A DNA stretch of 64,000 nucleotides from JTS-AC122 sp050246015 (GCA_050246015.1 JBFWWU010000001.1:62001-126000), one strand, 5' to 3'. Shown: positions 17,345-27,489, numbered from the stretch's first letter. Numbers and translations are program-made. The notes: generated by a model not told the origin, from the letters alone.

Positions 17345-18343
17345 ATGAGCCAATCGAACCAGACAGTTCTCTTGACCGGAGCCGCGGGTTTTATTGGTTC
17401 GCACGTCGCCGAGGCGTTGCTGTCTCGCGGCGATCATGTGATCGGCTTTGACAACTTCGACCCCTTCTACGACGAATCGCTCAAGCGCCGAAACCTTGAG
17501 GAAGTCCGCGCGACCTCCAAGCGTCTGGCCGTTCCGTTTGATTTCATCCAGGCCGATCTCAACGACCCCGCAGCCCTGGCGGGCGCCTTTGAACGGTTCC
17601 GTCCCACGGGGGTGATCCACCTGGCGGCCAAGGCGGGCGTGCGCCCGAGTCTGGACGATCCCATGGGGTACATGCGGGCCAATGTGCTGGGGACGACCGC
17701 GGTGCTCGAAGCCGCCAAGGCCGCCATTCCCGCAGGCTGCTCGCGCGTCGTCATGGCGTCCTCCAGTTCGGTGTACGGAAACAACACGATCGTCCCCTTT
17801 TCCGAAGCGCACGACGTCAGCGAACCCATCAGTCCCTACGCCGCCAGCAAACGCGCCTGCGAAATCATCGCGCATACCTATTGGCACCTCACGAGGATGC
17901 CCACGGCGTGCCTGCGCTTCTTCACCGTCTACGGCCCGCGCCAGCGACCCGACCTGGCCATCCGCCTCTTCCTCAAACTCGCCGCTCGGGGAGAGCCCAT
18001 TTCCATGTACGGCACCGGCGAGTCGAGCCGCGACTACACCTTCATCGACGACATCGTGCGCGGCGTGCTCGCGGCCTACGACCGGATCCCGGAGTACGGC
18101 TACCGCGTGTGGAACCTCGGTGGCAGCCGACCCACCTCGCTCGCGAACATGATCGACACCATCGCCAGAGTGGTCGGCCGATCGGTGAAGGTCGATCATC
18201 GCCCGGCTCGTCCCGGCGACGTGCAGCAGACCTTTGCCGACACCAGTCGCAGCGCCGCCGAACTCGGCTACGAACCCCGCGTCTCGTTTGAAGAGGGCGT
18301 CCGGCGACAATGGGACTGGATGAAAAGCGTCGGCGACATCTGA
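17345..18343 (+). CDS. NAD-dependent sugar-nucleotide epimerase (UDP-glucuronate 4-epimerase-like)
   Basis: A 332-residue extended short-chain dehydrogenase. The Rossmann motif is GAAGFIGSH; the catalytic triad region shows ASSSSVYG and YAASK. FDNFDPFYDESLKRRNL, HLAAKAGVRPS, RFFTVYGPRQRPDLAI and SRDYTFIDDIVRGV are typical of the UDP-glucuronate/UDP-galacturonate 4-epimerase branch. The ATG at 17345 directly precedes the fold and has GGAG upstream. It likely makes a uronic-acid sugar nucleotide for a surface polysaccharide. No polymer genes are adjacent, but a second epimerase (GalE) lies about 30 kb away in the window. Confidence 0.9.
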   Translation: MSQSNQTVLLTGAAGFIGSHVAEALLSRGDHVIGFDNFDPFYDESLKRRNLEEVRATSKRLAVPFDFIQADLNDPAALAGAFERFRPTGVIHLAAKAGVRPSLDDPMGYMRANVLGTTAVLEAAKAAIPAGCSRVVMASSSSVYGNNTIVPFSEAHDVSEPISPYAASKRACEIIAHTYWHLTRMPTACLRFFTVYGPRQRPDLAIRLFLKLAARGEPISMYGTGESSRDYTFIDDIVRGVLAAYDRIPEYGYRVWNLGGSRPTSLANMIDTIARVVGRSVKVDHRPARPGDVQQTFADTSRSAAELGYEPRVSFEEGVRRQWDWMKSVGDI

Positions 18344-18445
18344 CTCGGCGCGCCCCGGCGAGCGCCCCTGCGGGCATGGCGGACATCACTCACGGCGTCC
18401 GAAGTCCTGCGTTCGGCCGCGTGCCCAACTCGGTGCAGACACTCG

Positions 18446-19468
18446 CTACGCCTCTGAAAAATCGTACCGCGCCGCGTACGTCCCGTTGCCCGTCGAACCC
18501 TTTTCGTGCCGCGCGAGTTGGCGCAGCAGATCATTCACCAGCGTGCTGGCGCCGAAGCGGAACAGGTCCGGCGTCAGCCAGGCGTCGCCCAGTGTTTCCC
18601 TCACCATCACCAGATAGTGCAGCGCTTCCTTCGACGCCCGAATCCCGCCCGCGGGCTTCATTCCGACGCGGCATCCGGTCGCGAGGTAATGATCACGGAT
18701 CGCTTCGAGCATGACTAGCGTCACCGGCATGGTCGCCGCCGGCGAGACTTTCCCGGTTGACGTCTTGATGAATCCCCCCGCGACGTCGCCGTCCCCGGCG
18801 CTCCTGCCGGACGCCGCCGCGCCCTCCGCGAGCGCCCGGATCGCCAGATCGCTCGCCCGCCGCACGTTGTCGTAGGTTTCGAGTTCGCCGGTTTCGAGGA
18901 TCACCTTCAGGTGCGCCCCGCGAGCGACGCACGCCGACTGTATCTCGATGATTTCGGCGGCCACCACGTCCGACCGCCCCGATAGAAACGCCCCGCGGTT
19001 GATCACCATATCGATCTCGTCCGCTCCCTGCTCGATCGCGTCGACCGCGTCGGCAAGCCGGACGCTCATCGGGTACTGCCCGCTGGGAAAGCCGGTGGCG
19101 ACGGACGCGACCTTGACGAAGGATCCCGCGGTTCTCCCGCCGAACTCTTCCAGCGCTTCCCGCGCCACGCGCACCATCGACGGGTAGACGCAGATGGCGG
19201 CGACGCTGGGCAGGACTGCTTTCATCTCGGAGTCTTGCGGTCCCCCGTGTTCGCCCGCGCTATGGAACGCTTCATTCGCGGGCCGCACCGCCTTTCGGCA
19301 CAGCGCCCGGACCTTCTCCGGCGAGTCCTTGCCTTCCAGAGTGGTAAGGTCCACCATCGACAGCGCCAGGCGCAGACCCGCGACCTTCGCGTCGGTCTTG
19401 ATCGACCGCGTCTTGAACGCCGCGGCCCGCGCCTCGGCCATGACTGCGTCAACAGTTCGCGTCTTCAT
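18446..19468 (-). CDS. deoC: Deoxyribose-phosphate aldolase
   Basis: A 340-residue class I aldolase that splits 2-deoxyribose-5-phosphate to acetaldehyde and glyceraldehyde-3-phosphate in deoxynucleoside catabolism. The Schiff-base Lys lies in GGFIKTSTGK; the second active-site Lys fits GMKPAGGIRAS, and LKVILETGEL is conserved. It is longer than the E. coli enzyme, with N-terminal and internal additions (such as AAASGRSAGDGDVAG before the Lys motif). The ATG at 19468 is chosen because a recognisable N-terminus starts there; the upstream extension is Arg-rich. No other nucleoside-catabolism gene is adjacent. Confidence 0.93.
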   Translation of the reverse strand: MKTRTVDAVMAEARAAAFKTRSIKTDAKVAGLRLALSMVDLTTLEGKDSPEKVRALCRKAVRPANEAFHSAGEHGGPQDSEMKAVLPSVAAICVYPSMVRVAREALEEFGGRTAGSFVKVASVATGFPSGQYPMSVRLADAVDAIEQGADEIDMVINRGAFLSGRSDVVAAEIIEIQSACVARGAHLKVILETGELETYDNVRRASDLAIRALAEGAAASGRSAGDGDVAGGFIKTSTGKVSPAATMPVTLVMLEAIRDHYLATGCRVGMKPAGGIRASKEALHYLVMVRETLGDAWLTPDLFRFGASTLVNDLLRQLARHEKGSTGNGTYAARYDFSEA

Positions 19469-19609
19469 GCCCAAGCGTACCGACCTCTTCCCACCGCGGC
19501 ATCGTCTCTCGGCCATGCTCCCCGTGACCGCATTCGGCGCCCGCGGCGCATGAACACGCCCCGGCGCGACACTGCCCGCCGGGGCGTTGAGCCGCGAAGC
19601 CCGAACCCG

Positions 19610-21115
19610 TTAGCAACCCATGAAAAACGCCGAGATGAAGTCGAAGAAGTCCTGAGAGTTGCGGAAGCCGTCGCTGTTGAAATCAGAAGCGGGCGACTGG
19701 TTGAAGAACTCGGTGAGGAAGTCGAAGAAATCCTGCGAGTTGGCGACGCCGTCGTGATTGAAGTCGGCCAGGCATGGTGGGGTGAAGGCGACCGTCAGGT
19801 TCCCGGTTCCGCGTGCGTTCAGATAGCCGCCGACGCGGATGTAGTACGACTCGCCCGCGGTGACCGCGAGGTTCGACACTCGTGATTGCAGCAAGCACGC
19901 ATCGTCGTTGCAGGCCAGGAAGGTCGAGTTTCCGGCGCACGGGGCGTTGTGGTAGATCGCGAGTTTAGTGTCGAACGATGATCCGCAGGTATCAACCGTG
20001 ATCGAACCCGATTGCGCCGGGTTATAGACATACCACAGGTCGCCGTTCACCTGGTTGTCCGCGCCGTTGTTCGAGCACGCCGAGAGCGCCGGCCCGTCGG
20101 TCGTCGCGAGCCGGTTGTCGAACGGATAGGCGCCTGCCGCCACCGGTTCGGCGTTCTCGCACCCGTCGTTCACCGGCCCGACATTCAGTTGGAACGCCCC
20201 CGCCGCCTCCTGAAATCCGGCGACACGGATGAAGTACGTCGTGCCCGCCGTCGCGTTGAATGTCACGAGGCTCTGACGAATCCCGCAGCCTTGCCCCGCC
20301 GGCGCGTCGTCGTTGCACGCGATCTCCGCCCCGGTCCCCGGCGGCGGACACAGCGGGTATTCATACACCGACAGCACCGTGTCATAGGACGATCCGCACG
20401 TCGAGATCGTCAGCGGCCCGTTCGCGGGCGCGACGTAGTAATACCACTCGCTGGGCGAACTGTTCGAACTCCCGCATGTCGCTTGTCCATCGCTCGTGGC
20501 GTACGTCGTATCCCCGGCATAGACCCCGTTGTACACGCGATACGAGTGTGCGCACAAGTCGTTGCCCGGATAGAACTGGACGGTGAACGAGCCGGACATG
20601 TCGCCGTAGGGCAAGTATCCGTTCAGTTCCAGTCTGTACTGCCCGGCCGCCAGGTTGATGTAGTGGAACCCTGTTCCGCCCGTCACGATCGCATTGGTCA
20701 CACGATTGCGGATCACCAGGTCGATCTGCCCGCCCGGCGAGTTGAGCACGTAACCACCCTGGTACTCCACGTCCAGACTCTGCGGCGCATCGAAGTTGAT
20801 CGTGGTATTCACCTCGGCCCAGCCCGCTTGCCCCTGCGACTGTGCGGACGAGTGGCCGTCAAAAGACCCGCTCAAGATCCAGTTCGCCAGCGTCCACTGA
20901 TTGTGGGCATCGACGTGTCCGCCGTTCGAGAAGTTGCGGGTCGCCGAGAGGTTCGCTCCGGTCGTGCTCGCCGAGGTCTGCTGGGTGCTCCCCGAACCGT
21001 CGCCGGCGGTGGCGCGAGCGAGGGCCGAAGCCGACACGACGTTGATCTGGGCGTGAGCGCTCACCGCCGTGCCGCACGCCGCGAGCAGAGTGATACCGAT
21101 CATCCGAAGAGACAT
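19610..21115 (-). CDS. Secreted protein with PPC-like repeats and twin dockerin-like C-terminus
   Basis: A 501-residue secreted protein; AGGAG precedes the ATG at 21115 and a clean signal peptide follows (MSLRMIGITLLAACGTAVSA). The N-terminal ~190 residues are a Ser/Thr/Gln-rich beta domain. Two PPC-like domains follow, each with TCGSS-[FY]-DT, then ACNDD and a YFIRV/YYIRV strand. The C-terminus has two dockerin-like calcium-loop motifs (DFNHDGVANSQDFFDFL and DFNSDGFRNSQDFFDFI), ending FFMGC. Dockerins dock to cohesins or anchor secreted enzymes; here the mature function is unknown. The same tail occurs in three other proteins of the window. Confidence 0.85.
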   Translation of the reverse strand: MSLRMIGITLLAACGTAVSAHAQINVVSASALARATAGDGSGSTQQTSASTTGANLSATRNFSNGGHVDAHNQWTLANWILSGSFDGHSSAQSQGQAGWAEVNTTINFDAPQSLDVEYQGGYVLNSPGGQIDLVIRNRVTNAIVTGGTGFHYINLAAGQYRLELNGYLPYGDMSGSFTVQFYPGNDLCAHSYRVYNGVYAGDTTYATSDGQATCGSSNSSPSEWYYYVAPANGPLTISTCGSSYDTVLSVYEYPLCPPPGTGAEIACNDDAPAGQGCGIRQSLVTFNATAGTTYFIRVAGFQEAAGAFQLNVGPVNDGCENAEPVAAGAYPFDNRLATTDGPALSACSNNGADNQVNGDLWYVYNPAQSGSITVDTCGSSFDTKLAIYHNAPCAGNSTFLACNDDACLLQSRVSNLAVTAGESYYIRVGGYLNARGTGNLTVAFTPPCLADFNHDGVANSQDFFDFLTEFFNQSPASDFNSDGFRNSQDFFDFISAFFMGC

Positions 21116-21411
21116 GGCGAGGCTCCTGTGGGGAAGTAATGCGAGAGATGCGCCGGCATCCCGGCGTCGATCCACCCGTTCAATGCGTCGCGCCGATTCT
21201 GGTCGGCTAACACAGTCGCCGATTTTGCATGCACGGACTGCATGACGCCGTTGAACACCGGCGCCGTTCACCTTCCGTTTCCTGGCCTTTGTGAGTTCCC
21301 CGCTCCCGTCCTATCGTCATACCTCCGGAGCCCACACCTCTCTCCGCGAACGCCGCGGCGGGGGGCAACCCGCGTGGACTTCGGAGCGGATCACACGAAA
21401 GGAACTTCATT
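21116..21411. other. Intergenic region between divergent dockerin protein and GAPDH genes
   Basis: No gene is supported. It must hold promoters for the secreted protein on the minus strand and for GAPDH on the plus strand. A weak plus-strand promoter candidate at 21289-21317 is listed separately. Confidence 0.4.
21289..21317 (+). promoter_or_regulatory. Weak candidate promoter for GAPDH
   Basis: TTGTGA and TATCGT (each 4 of 6 to consensus) are separated by 17 bases, about 95 bases before the GAPDH start. Position and spacing fit, but the match could be chance. Confidence 0.3.
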
Positions 21412-22452
21412 ATGGCGCTTCGCATCGGCATCAACGGCTTCGGTCGCATCGGTCGTCTGGTCTACCGCATCGCCGCGGAAAACCCCACCATCGAGATCGT
21501 GGCCGTCAACGACCTCGTCCCCGCTGACAACCTCGCGTACCTGCTCAAGTACGACACCATGCACCGCCAGTTCATGCTCGGCGGCAAGCCCGTGACCATC
21601 AGCGCGACGGAAAACTCCTTCACGGTCAACGGCAAGACCACCAAGACCACCGCCGAGAAGGACCCCGCCAAACTGCCGTGGAAGGAACTGGGCGCGCAGT
21701 ACATCCTAGAATCAACGGGACACTTTACCGACTTTGACAAGGCGCGGCTTCACCTCGACGCTGGCGCCAAGCGAGTGCTCCTCTCGGCGCCGACCAAGTC
21801 CGATGCCGCGACGGTCCCGACGATGTGCTACAAGGTGAACCACGAGGCCTACGACGCCTCGAAACACACGGTGGTGAGCAACGCGAGTTGCACGACGAAC
21901 TGCCTGGCGCCGATCGCCAAGGTGATCAATGATATATTTGGCCTCGAAGAAGGCCTCATGACCACCGTGCACGCCGCCACCGCGACGCAGCCAACCCAGG
22001 ACGGCCCGTCCAAGAAGGATTGGCGCGGCGGCCGCAACGCCTACCAGAACATCATCCCCGCCAGCACCGGGGCCGCCAAGGCCGTCACGCTCTGCATCCC
22101 CGCGCTGCGCGGCAAACTGACCGGGATGTCCTTCCGAGTTCCGACCGCGGACGTCTCCTGCGTCGATCTCACGTTCCGAACGTCCAAGGACACGTCGCTC
22201 GCGGAGATCAACGCGGCGATGAAAGCGGCCTCCGAGGGGGCGATGTCCCGCGTGCTGGGGTATACCGATGAAGAAGTTGTTTCCAGCGATTTCATCTCCG
22301 ACCGTCGCTCGTCCATCTTCGACGCCAAGGCCGGAATCGAACTGAACAAGCGGTTCTTCAAGGTCGTCGCGTGGTACGACAACGAAGCCGGGTACGCGGC
22401 CCGGTGCGTGGACATGCTCAAGATGATGGCCGACAAGGACGGGGTGAGGTAA
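21412..22452 (+). CDS. gap: Glyceraldehyde-3-phosphate dehydrogenase, type I
   Basis: A 346-residue glycolytic enzyme that oxidises glyceraldehyde-3-phosphate to 1,3-bisphosphoglycerate. The N-terminal Rossmann fold (RIGINGFGRIGRLVYR) with Asp in AVNDL suggests NAD use. The catalytic Cys is ~160 in SNASCTTNCLAP, and the partner His is in TVHAATATQ. The C-terminus WYDNEAGYAARCVDM is typical. AAAGGA precedes the ATG. OmpH and LpxD genes follow on the same strand, but the 108-bp gap leaves co-transcription open. Confidence 0.97.
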   Translation: MALRIGINGFGRIGRLVYRIAAENPTIEIVAVNDLVPADNLAYLLKYDTMHRQFMLGGKPVTISATENSFTVNGKTTKTTAEKDPAKLPWKELGAQYILESTGHFTDFDKARLHLDAGAKRVLLSAPTKSDAATVPTMCYKVNHEAYDASKHTVVSNASCTTNCLAPIAKVINDIFGLEEGLMTTVHAATATQPTQDGPSKKDWRGGRNAYQNIIPASTGAAKAVTLCIPALRGKLTGMSFRVPTADVSCVDLTFRTSKDTSLAEINAAMKAASEGAMSRVLGYTDEEVVSSDFISDRRSSIFDAKAGIELNKRFFKVVAWYDNEAGYAARCVDMLKMMADKDGVR

Positions 22453-22560
22453 CCCTCGCCGAACACGGCGCGAACATGCCCCACTCGTGGTCCGCCGGCG
22501 GTATCGAACGCGGGGTCGGCACCGCTACGATGCCGCACGCACTTTCATGGGAGAATTGGC

Positions 22561-23235
22561 ATGAATCGGCTTGTTCGACACGTGTTCCTGGCGGCGGCGA
22601 TCATGGTGAGCGTGGCGGCGATTGGGTTCGGCGCCCGGGCCGTTTCGGTCACCCTGCTCAAGCCGCCCGTCCCCCCGGTGATCGCGGTTGTTGACCTTCA
22701 GGCGGTGGTCTCCGGGCTCGACGAACGGACCGTCAAGGACGCCGCGTACAACTCGCTCGGAAAGGAACTCCAGGCCAAGATCGACCTCAAGACCAAGGAA
22801 CTCAAGGACATCAAGAGCCAGCTCGACGCCGCGGTCGACGCCACCGAACGCGACAACCTCCAGAAGCGCGGCATCCTGCTACAGAAAGATCTCGAAATCG
22901 AGATGCAGCAGTCTCAGCAGAAACTCGACAACCTGTACGGCGAGTCGCTCGCGGAGTTGTACGCCAAGATCACGGCGGCCGCCAAGAAGATCGCCCAGCA
23001 GAACGGGTACACGATGGTCATGGCCAGCGACGAGAACGCCGAAATCTCCAAGGGCGACAAGCGCGACGTGACGCGCGCCATCACGCTCAAGCGCATGCTC
23101 TACATCGATCCCAACCACTACATCACGCAGGATGTCATCACGCTGCTCAATAACGAGTTCCGCGCTTCGGGCGGCACCCGGATCGAGCCGCCCGCAGGAA
23201 ACAACGGCGCTACGCCCCCAACCGGCAATCCGTAA
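22561..23235 (+). CDS. OmpH/Skp-family periplasmic chaperone
   Basis: A 224-residue protein with an N-terminal signal or anchor helix (~8-33) and the OmpH core: IAVVDLQAVVSGLDE, a long charged coiled coil (~55-125, KELQAKIDLKTKELKDIKSQ), and NGYTMVMASDENAEIS towards the end. Skp-type chaperones form trimers that shield unfolded outer-membrane proteins. A Pro/Asn-rich tail is less conserved. It lies 70 bp upstream of lpxD, a common pairing (skp-lpxD) in Gram-negative outer-membrane gene clusters. Confidence 0.9.
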   Translation: MNRLVRHVFLAAAIMVSVAAIGFGARAVSVTLLKPPVPPVIAVVDLQAVVSGLDERTVKDAAYNSLGKELQAKIDLKTKELKDIKSQLDAAVDATERDNLQKRGILLQKDLEIEMQQSQQKLDNLYGESLAELYAKITAAAKKIAQQNGYTMVMASDENAEISKGDKRDVTRAITLKRMLYIDPNHYITQDVITLLNNEFRASGGTRIEPPAGNNGATPPTGNP

Positions 23236-23305
23236 CCGCAGGGTTCCTTGAGCCCCCCACCATGCGATTCGGCAGGCCGCCCCGCCCTCCGTACTCTGCT
23301 CCCAC

Positions 23306-24478
23306 ATGACCACCGCAGATTCCCGCCCACCCGCCGCCCCCAACGCCCCGCCCGCCCATGGCGCCGGCGCGCCGGTCGCTGGTTCTCAAGTCGGCGGGGG
23401 AAGACACACCACCGGGTCGATCGCCGCCGCGCTGCACGCTGAACTCATCGGGCCCAGCACCATCGCGATCACCGGTATCGACGGCATCGACACCGCCGGG
23501 CCCGGCGTGCTGACCTTCATCCGTTCCAGAAAGTTCGCGATGCGTTGGGCGTCAAGCGCCGCGCCCGCGGCGATCGTGACGCGCGGCATCGATGTCCCCG
23601 GGCACAACCCCGCCGCGCGGACACTCCTGGTGGTGGACGACGCTGACGTCGCGGCTATCGCGATGCTCAGGCTCTTTGCTCCACCGGCGCCGCGCTACCT
23701 GCCCGGAATACACCCCACCGCGCTCGTCGATCCGTCCGCGACGCTGGGTCAGGGGGTGCACATCGGGCCAGGGTGCGTCGTCGGGCCGGATTGCACCATC
23801 GGCGACGGCAGCGTGCTCGTCGCCAATGTGCACCTGGGCGCGGAGGCAGTCATCGGTCCCCTGACCACGTTGCATCCCGGGGTCGTTATCCTTGATCGGT
23901 GCGAGATCGGCACCGGATGCATTCTCTGGCCGAGCGTGGTGATCGGCGCCGACGGGTTCGGGTACATCCCGGCGCCCGACAAGCGAGGCCTCCTGAAAAT
24001 CCCGCATATCGGCAACGTCGTCATCGAGGACGGCGTGGAGATCGGCGCGGGATCCTGCATAGATCGCGGAAAGTTCGGCACCACCCGGATCGGGATGGGC
24101 ACCAAGATCGACAATCTCGTGCAGATCGGGCACAACGCCCAGATCGGACGCTGCTGCATCATCTGCGGCATGACGGGGGTGGCCGGCTCGGTCATCATGG
24201 AAGACGGTGTCACGGTCGCGGGACACGTCGGCATCGCCGACGGACTCCGCGTCGGACGCGGCGCGAAAATCGCCGCCAAAGCGGGTGTCTTGACCGATGT
24301 GCCCGCCGGGGAGACCTGGTTCGGCACTCCCGCGGGCCCGCACAAGGATCAGATGCGCAGTTTCGCGGCGCTGCGGAAACTTTCGGATCATTTGCGCAAG
24401 CTCAAGCGTATTGAACAGGCGGCGCTGAGCAACGGACTGATCACGGAGAAAGACGTGGCGTCCGATGACGCCGAGTAA
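23306..24478 (+). CDS. lpxD: UDP-3-O-acylglucosamine N-acyltransferase
   Basis: A 390-residue left-handed beta-helix acyltransferase acting at the third step of lipid A synthesis. The N-terminal uridine-binding domain spans ~38-125 (GIDGIDTAGPGVLTFIRSRK). Hexapeptide repeats run from GIHPTALVDPSATLGQG to about residue 340. The catalytic His is ~276 in VQIGHNAQIG, and IGADGFGY is a hallmark. A Pro/Gly-rich ~35-residue N-terminal addition is unusual. Together with OmpH it argues for a lipid A-type outer membrane; no other lpx gene is in the window. Confidence 0.95.
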   Translation: MTTADSRPPAAPNAPPAHGAGAPVAGSQVGGGRHTTGSIAAALHAELIGPSTIAITGIDGIDTAGPGVLTFIRSRKFAMRWASSAAPAAIVTRGIDVPGHNPAARTLLVVDDADVAAIAMLRLFAPPAPRYLPGIHPTALVDPSATLGQGVHIGPGCVVGPDCTIGDGSVLVANVHLGAEAVIGPLTTLHPGVVILDRCEIGTGCILWPSVVIGADGFGYIPAPDKRGLLKIPHIGNVVIEDGVEIGAGSCIDRGKFGTTRIGMGTKIDNLVQIGHNAQIGRCCIICGMTGVAGSVIMEDGVTVAGHVGIADGLRVGRGAKIAAKAGVLTDVPAGETWFGTPAGPHKDQMRSFAALRKLSDHLRKLKRIEQAALSNGLITEKDVASDDAE

Positions 24479-24810
24479 AGAGGCCCCCCATTGAATCTGG
24501 GCAAGCGTTGGCGGAAAAGAACCGCCAACTGGTAAATCTCTTCCCTGAGTTCAGGGAATGACATGCCCCGGGTCCATCAAACTTTGCGAAACGTCATGGA
24601 CTCCTTCCGATGATGAGTTAGTGTTGTTGCCGAATCTCGCGGGCATAACGTCGAGTCGATCAACGACGCCTGAATGAGTGAGTGAATCAGCCCAAGCAGC
24701 GAGAACGCCATCCATCCCGCGCCCCAGTTACGCCGGCGTCGCACCGTGAAGTGCGAGCCCGAGGCGGTCGCTGTGTCGGCGCGCCACCGTGGCATGAATA
24801 CGGAGACTGA
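24479..24810. other. Intergenic region with tandem hairpins and a vestigial start
   Basis: No intact gene. It holds two hairpins just after lpxD (24507-24558). On the minus strand at ~24584-24612 there is a good AGGAG followed by ATG and MTFRKV, then TGA. The first four residues match the start of the secreted protein at 13895, so this may be a broken gene start or a tiny leader peptide. Confidence 0.45.
24507..24558 (+). terminator. Tandem hairpins after lpxD
   Basis: GTTGGCGG and CCGCCAAC pair perfectly around AAAAGAA (24507-24529). TTCCCTG and CAGGGAA then pair around a 4-base loop (24541-24558). They begin 28 bases after the lpxD stop. Neither has a T-run, so they may be an RNA 3'-end stabiliser or a Rho-dependent end rather than a classic terminator. 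Confidence 0.5.
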
Positions 24811-25431
24811 ATGATCAGCGACTGGTTTCGCGCGGCGGGTGTGGGCCTGTGTTTCGGTCTTGCCTCCCTCACCCACGACGCCTTGGCGCAGGCCCCTGCG
24901 AACTCCTGCTCTAGCGCGCCCCTCGTCGCCGTGCCCGGCGTGTACACGGGCTCAACCGTCGGCGCCACGCCCGACGGGACGGCGTCGTGCGGCCCCCCCG
25001 GCAGCACGCCCGACGTGTGGGTCAAGTTCGTCGCGGACCGCACCGGCATCGTCACGGTCGATACCTGCAATGCCGCCGTGTTCGACACCATCGTTTCCAT
25101 CCGCTCGGCTTGCCAGGGCGCCGAACTGGCCTGCAACGACGATTGGTGCGGCATCGCCTCCAAGGCCGCCGGCGCCGTCACCGCCGGCGCCACATACTGG
25201 GCCCGCGTCTCCGGCTTCAGCGGCGACATCGGAGCCTTCACGCTCACCATCGCCTACCTCGAACCGCCCCCGTGTTCCGGAGACTGGAACCACGACGGGT
25301 TCATCAACTCCCAGGACTTCTTCCAGTTCATCACCGACCTCTTCAACAACCAGGCCGACTTCAACGGCGACGCGACCCAGAACTCCCAGGACCTCTTCGA
25401 CTTCCTCAACGCGCTCTTCAGCGGGTGCTAG
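24811..25431 (+). CDS. Small secreted PPC-like protein with twin dockerin-like C-terminus
   Basis: A 206-residue secreted protein. The signal peptide spans ~1-27 (AGVGLCFGLASLTHDALAQ). One PPC-like domain follows (~30-150) with VDTCNAAVFDT, ACNDDWCG and YWARVSGFSGDIGAFTLTI. The tail has two dockerin-like motifs (DWNHDGFINSQDFFQF and DFNGDATQNSQDLFDF) and ends LFSGC. It is essentially one repeat unit plus tail of the larger protein at 19610-21115, suggesting duplication and shuffling. The hairpin repeat copy 2 begins on the last base of its stop codon. Confidence 0.85.
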   Translation: MISDWFRAAGVGLCFGLASLTHDALAQAPANSCSSAPLVAVPGVYTGSTVGATPDGTASCGPPGSTPDVWVKFVADRTGIVTVDTCNAAVFDTIVSIRSACQGAELACNDDWCGIASKAAGAVTAGATYWARVSGFSGDIGAFTLTIAYLEPPPCSGDWNHDGFINSQDFFQFITDLFNNQADFNGDATQNSQDLFDFLNALFSGC

Positions 25432-25458
25432 TGGAGCAGGCATCCCGCCTGCCTCTTC
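25431..25458 (+). repeat. Dispersed hairpin repeat, copy 2
   Basis: GTGGAGCAGGCATCCCGCCT, then GCCTCTTC. The 6-base core arms GCAGGC and GCCTGC pair around ATCCC. It is the least symmetrical of the three copies. It starts on the last base of the preceding stop codon and lies between two convergent genes. Confidence 0.75.
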
Positions 25459-25522
25459 TCACCCTCCTACTCGTTTGGCTTTGGCGACACGCCGCGTTCA
25501 GCACGCCACGCACCATCGCCGC

Positions 25523-27489
25523 TTATCGCTTCCTCGCTCGCGGCTTTTCCGGCGCCCCGGGCGGCCCGGGTGACCTGGGAATCTCCGGCACAAGCACCAG
25601 CGCGCCCAGCGGCGGCAAGCGGAGGGTGAGCGACCGCGGGAACTGCCGATGCGGCATCGCCGAGGCGTCCACCACGCCCAGGTTCCCCACCCCGCTTCCC
25701 CCGTACTCCCGCGCGTCCGTGTTCAACGCCTCGATCCATCGATCAAACGCCGGCACGCCGACGCGGAAGTTGTCGCGCGGCACGGGCGTGCAGTTGAACA
25801 CCACCAGCGCCGTCTCCTCGACCGAGTTGCCATGGCGCAGGAACGACAGCGTGCTGTTCTCGGCGTCGTTGGCGTCCACCCACTCCAGCCCGCCCGGCGC
25901 GCAGTCCCGCGCGTGCAGCGCGGGAAGCCGCCGATAGAGCGCGTTGAGATCCGCGACCAGCCGCTGGATCCCACGGTGCAGGTCCTGATCGACCAGGTGC
26001 CAGTCCAGGCTCGCGTCGTGATTCCACTCCGCCCACTGCCCGAACTCGCCACCCATGAACAAGAGTTTCTTGCCCGGCTGCGTCCATTGATCGGCGAGCA
26101 CCAGGCGCAGGTTCGCGAATCGCTGCCACGTGTCCCCGGGCATCCGCGTCAGCAGCGACCCCTTGAGGTGCACCACCTCGTCGTGCGAGAGCGGGAGCAT
26201 GTAGTTCTCGCTGTTCATGTACATCCCGCGGAAGTTCAGGTCGTTGTGGTGATAGCGTCGGTGGATGGGCTCACGCTTGAAGTACCGCAGCGTGTCGTGC
26301 ATCCATCCCATGTCCCACTTCATCCCAAACCCCAGCCCCCCCTCGTACGTCGGCCTCGACACCATCGGCCACGCCGTCGATTCCTCCGCGATGGTCTGCG
26401 CATCGGGGAACGAGCGATAGATCTCGCTGTTCATCTGTCGCATGAAGTTGATCGCGTGGATGTTCTCCCGCCCGCCGTATTCGTTGGGGATCCACTCCCC
26501 GTCCCTGCGCCCGTAATCGAGATACAGCATCGACGCGACGGCATCGACGCGCAGCGCGTCGGCGTGATACTTCTCCAGCCAGAAGATCGCGCTGGAAATC
26601 AGGAACGACCGCACCTCGTGCCGACCGTAGTTGAAGACCGAACTCTTCCAGTCGGGGTGGAACCCCTGCCGGTCGTCAGCGTGCTCGAACAGGTGCGTGC
26701 CGTCGAAGTACCCCAGCCCATGCTCGTCCGTCGGGAAGTGCGACGGGACCCAGTCCAGGATCACCCCGATCCCATGCTGGTGCAGATAATCGATCAGGTA
26801 CATGAAGTCCTGCGGCGAGCCGAACCGCGACGTCGGCGCGAAATACCCGGTCGTCTGGTATCCCCATGATCCATAGAAGGGATGCTCCATCACCGGAAGA
26901 AACTCGACGTGGGTGAAGCCCAGACGCGACACGTACTCCGCGAGCCGGGGCGCCAGTTCGCGGTACGTGAGCGATCGGTTGCCCTCCTCGGGTACTCTCA
27001 TCCACGAGCCCAGGTGCACCTCGTACACGCTCATCGGCGCATCGAGTTTCTGCTTCGCCCCGCGCGACGACATCCATGCGGCGTCATTCCATCGGTACTT
27101 CAGCGAGCGCACGACCGAGCCGGTGCGCGGTGGGACCTCGTGTTCAAACGCGAACGGGTCGGCCTTGTCAACGACGTATCCGTTGTGCCGGCTCGCGATG
27201 TGGAACTTGTACACGCTGCCTTCATGCGCGTCGGGTATCACGGCTTCCCAGATCCCCGACCCTCCGATGGTCCGCATCGGGTGCCGCCCGCGGTCCCAGC
27301 CGTTGAAATCACCGACCACCGACACGTAACTCGCGTTCGGAGCCCACACCGCGAACGCGACCCCGCCCCCCGGCAGCGCGTGCGAGCCCAGACGGTCGGC
27401 CAGGCGATAGTGCGTCCCCTCGTTGAAGAGGTGAAGATCATCAGCCGAGAACCGCGGCTGATCGGCGGATGCGCGGGCGGTTCCTTTCA

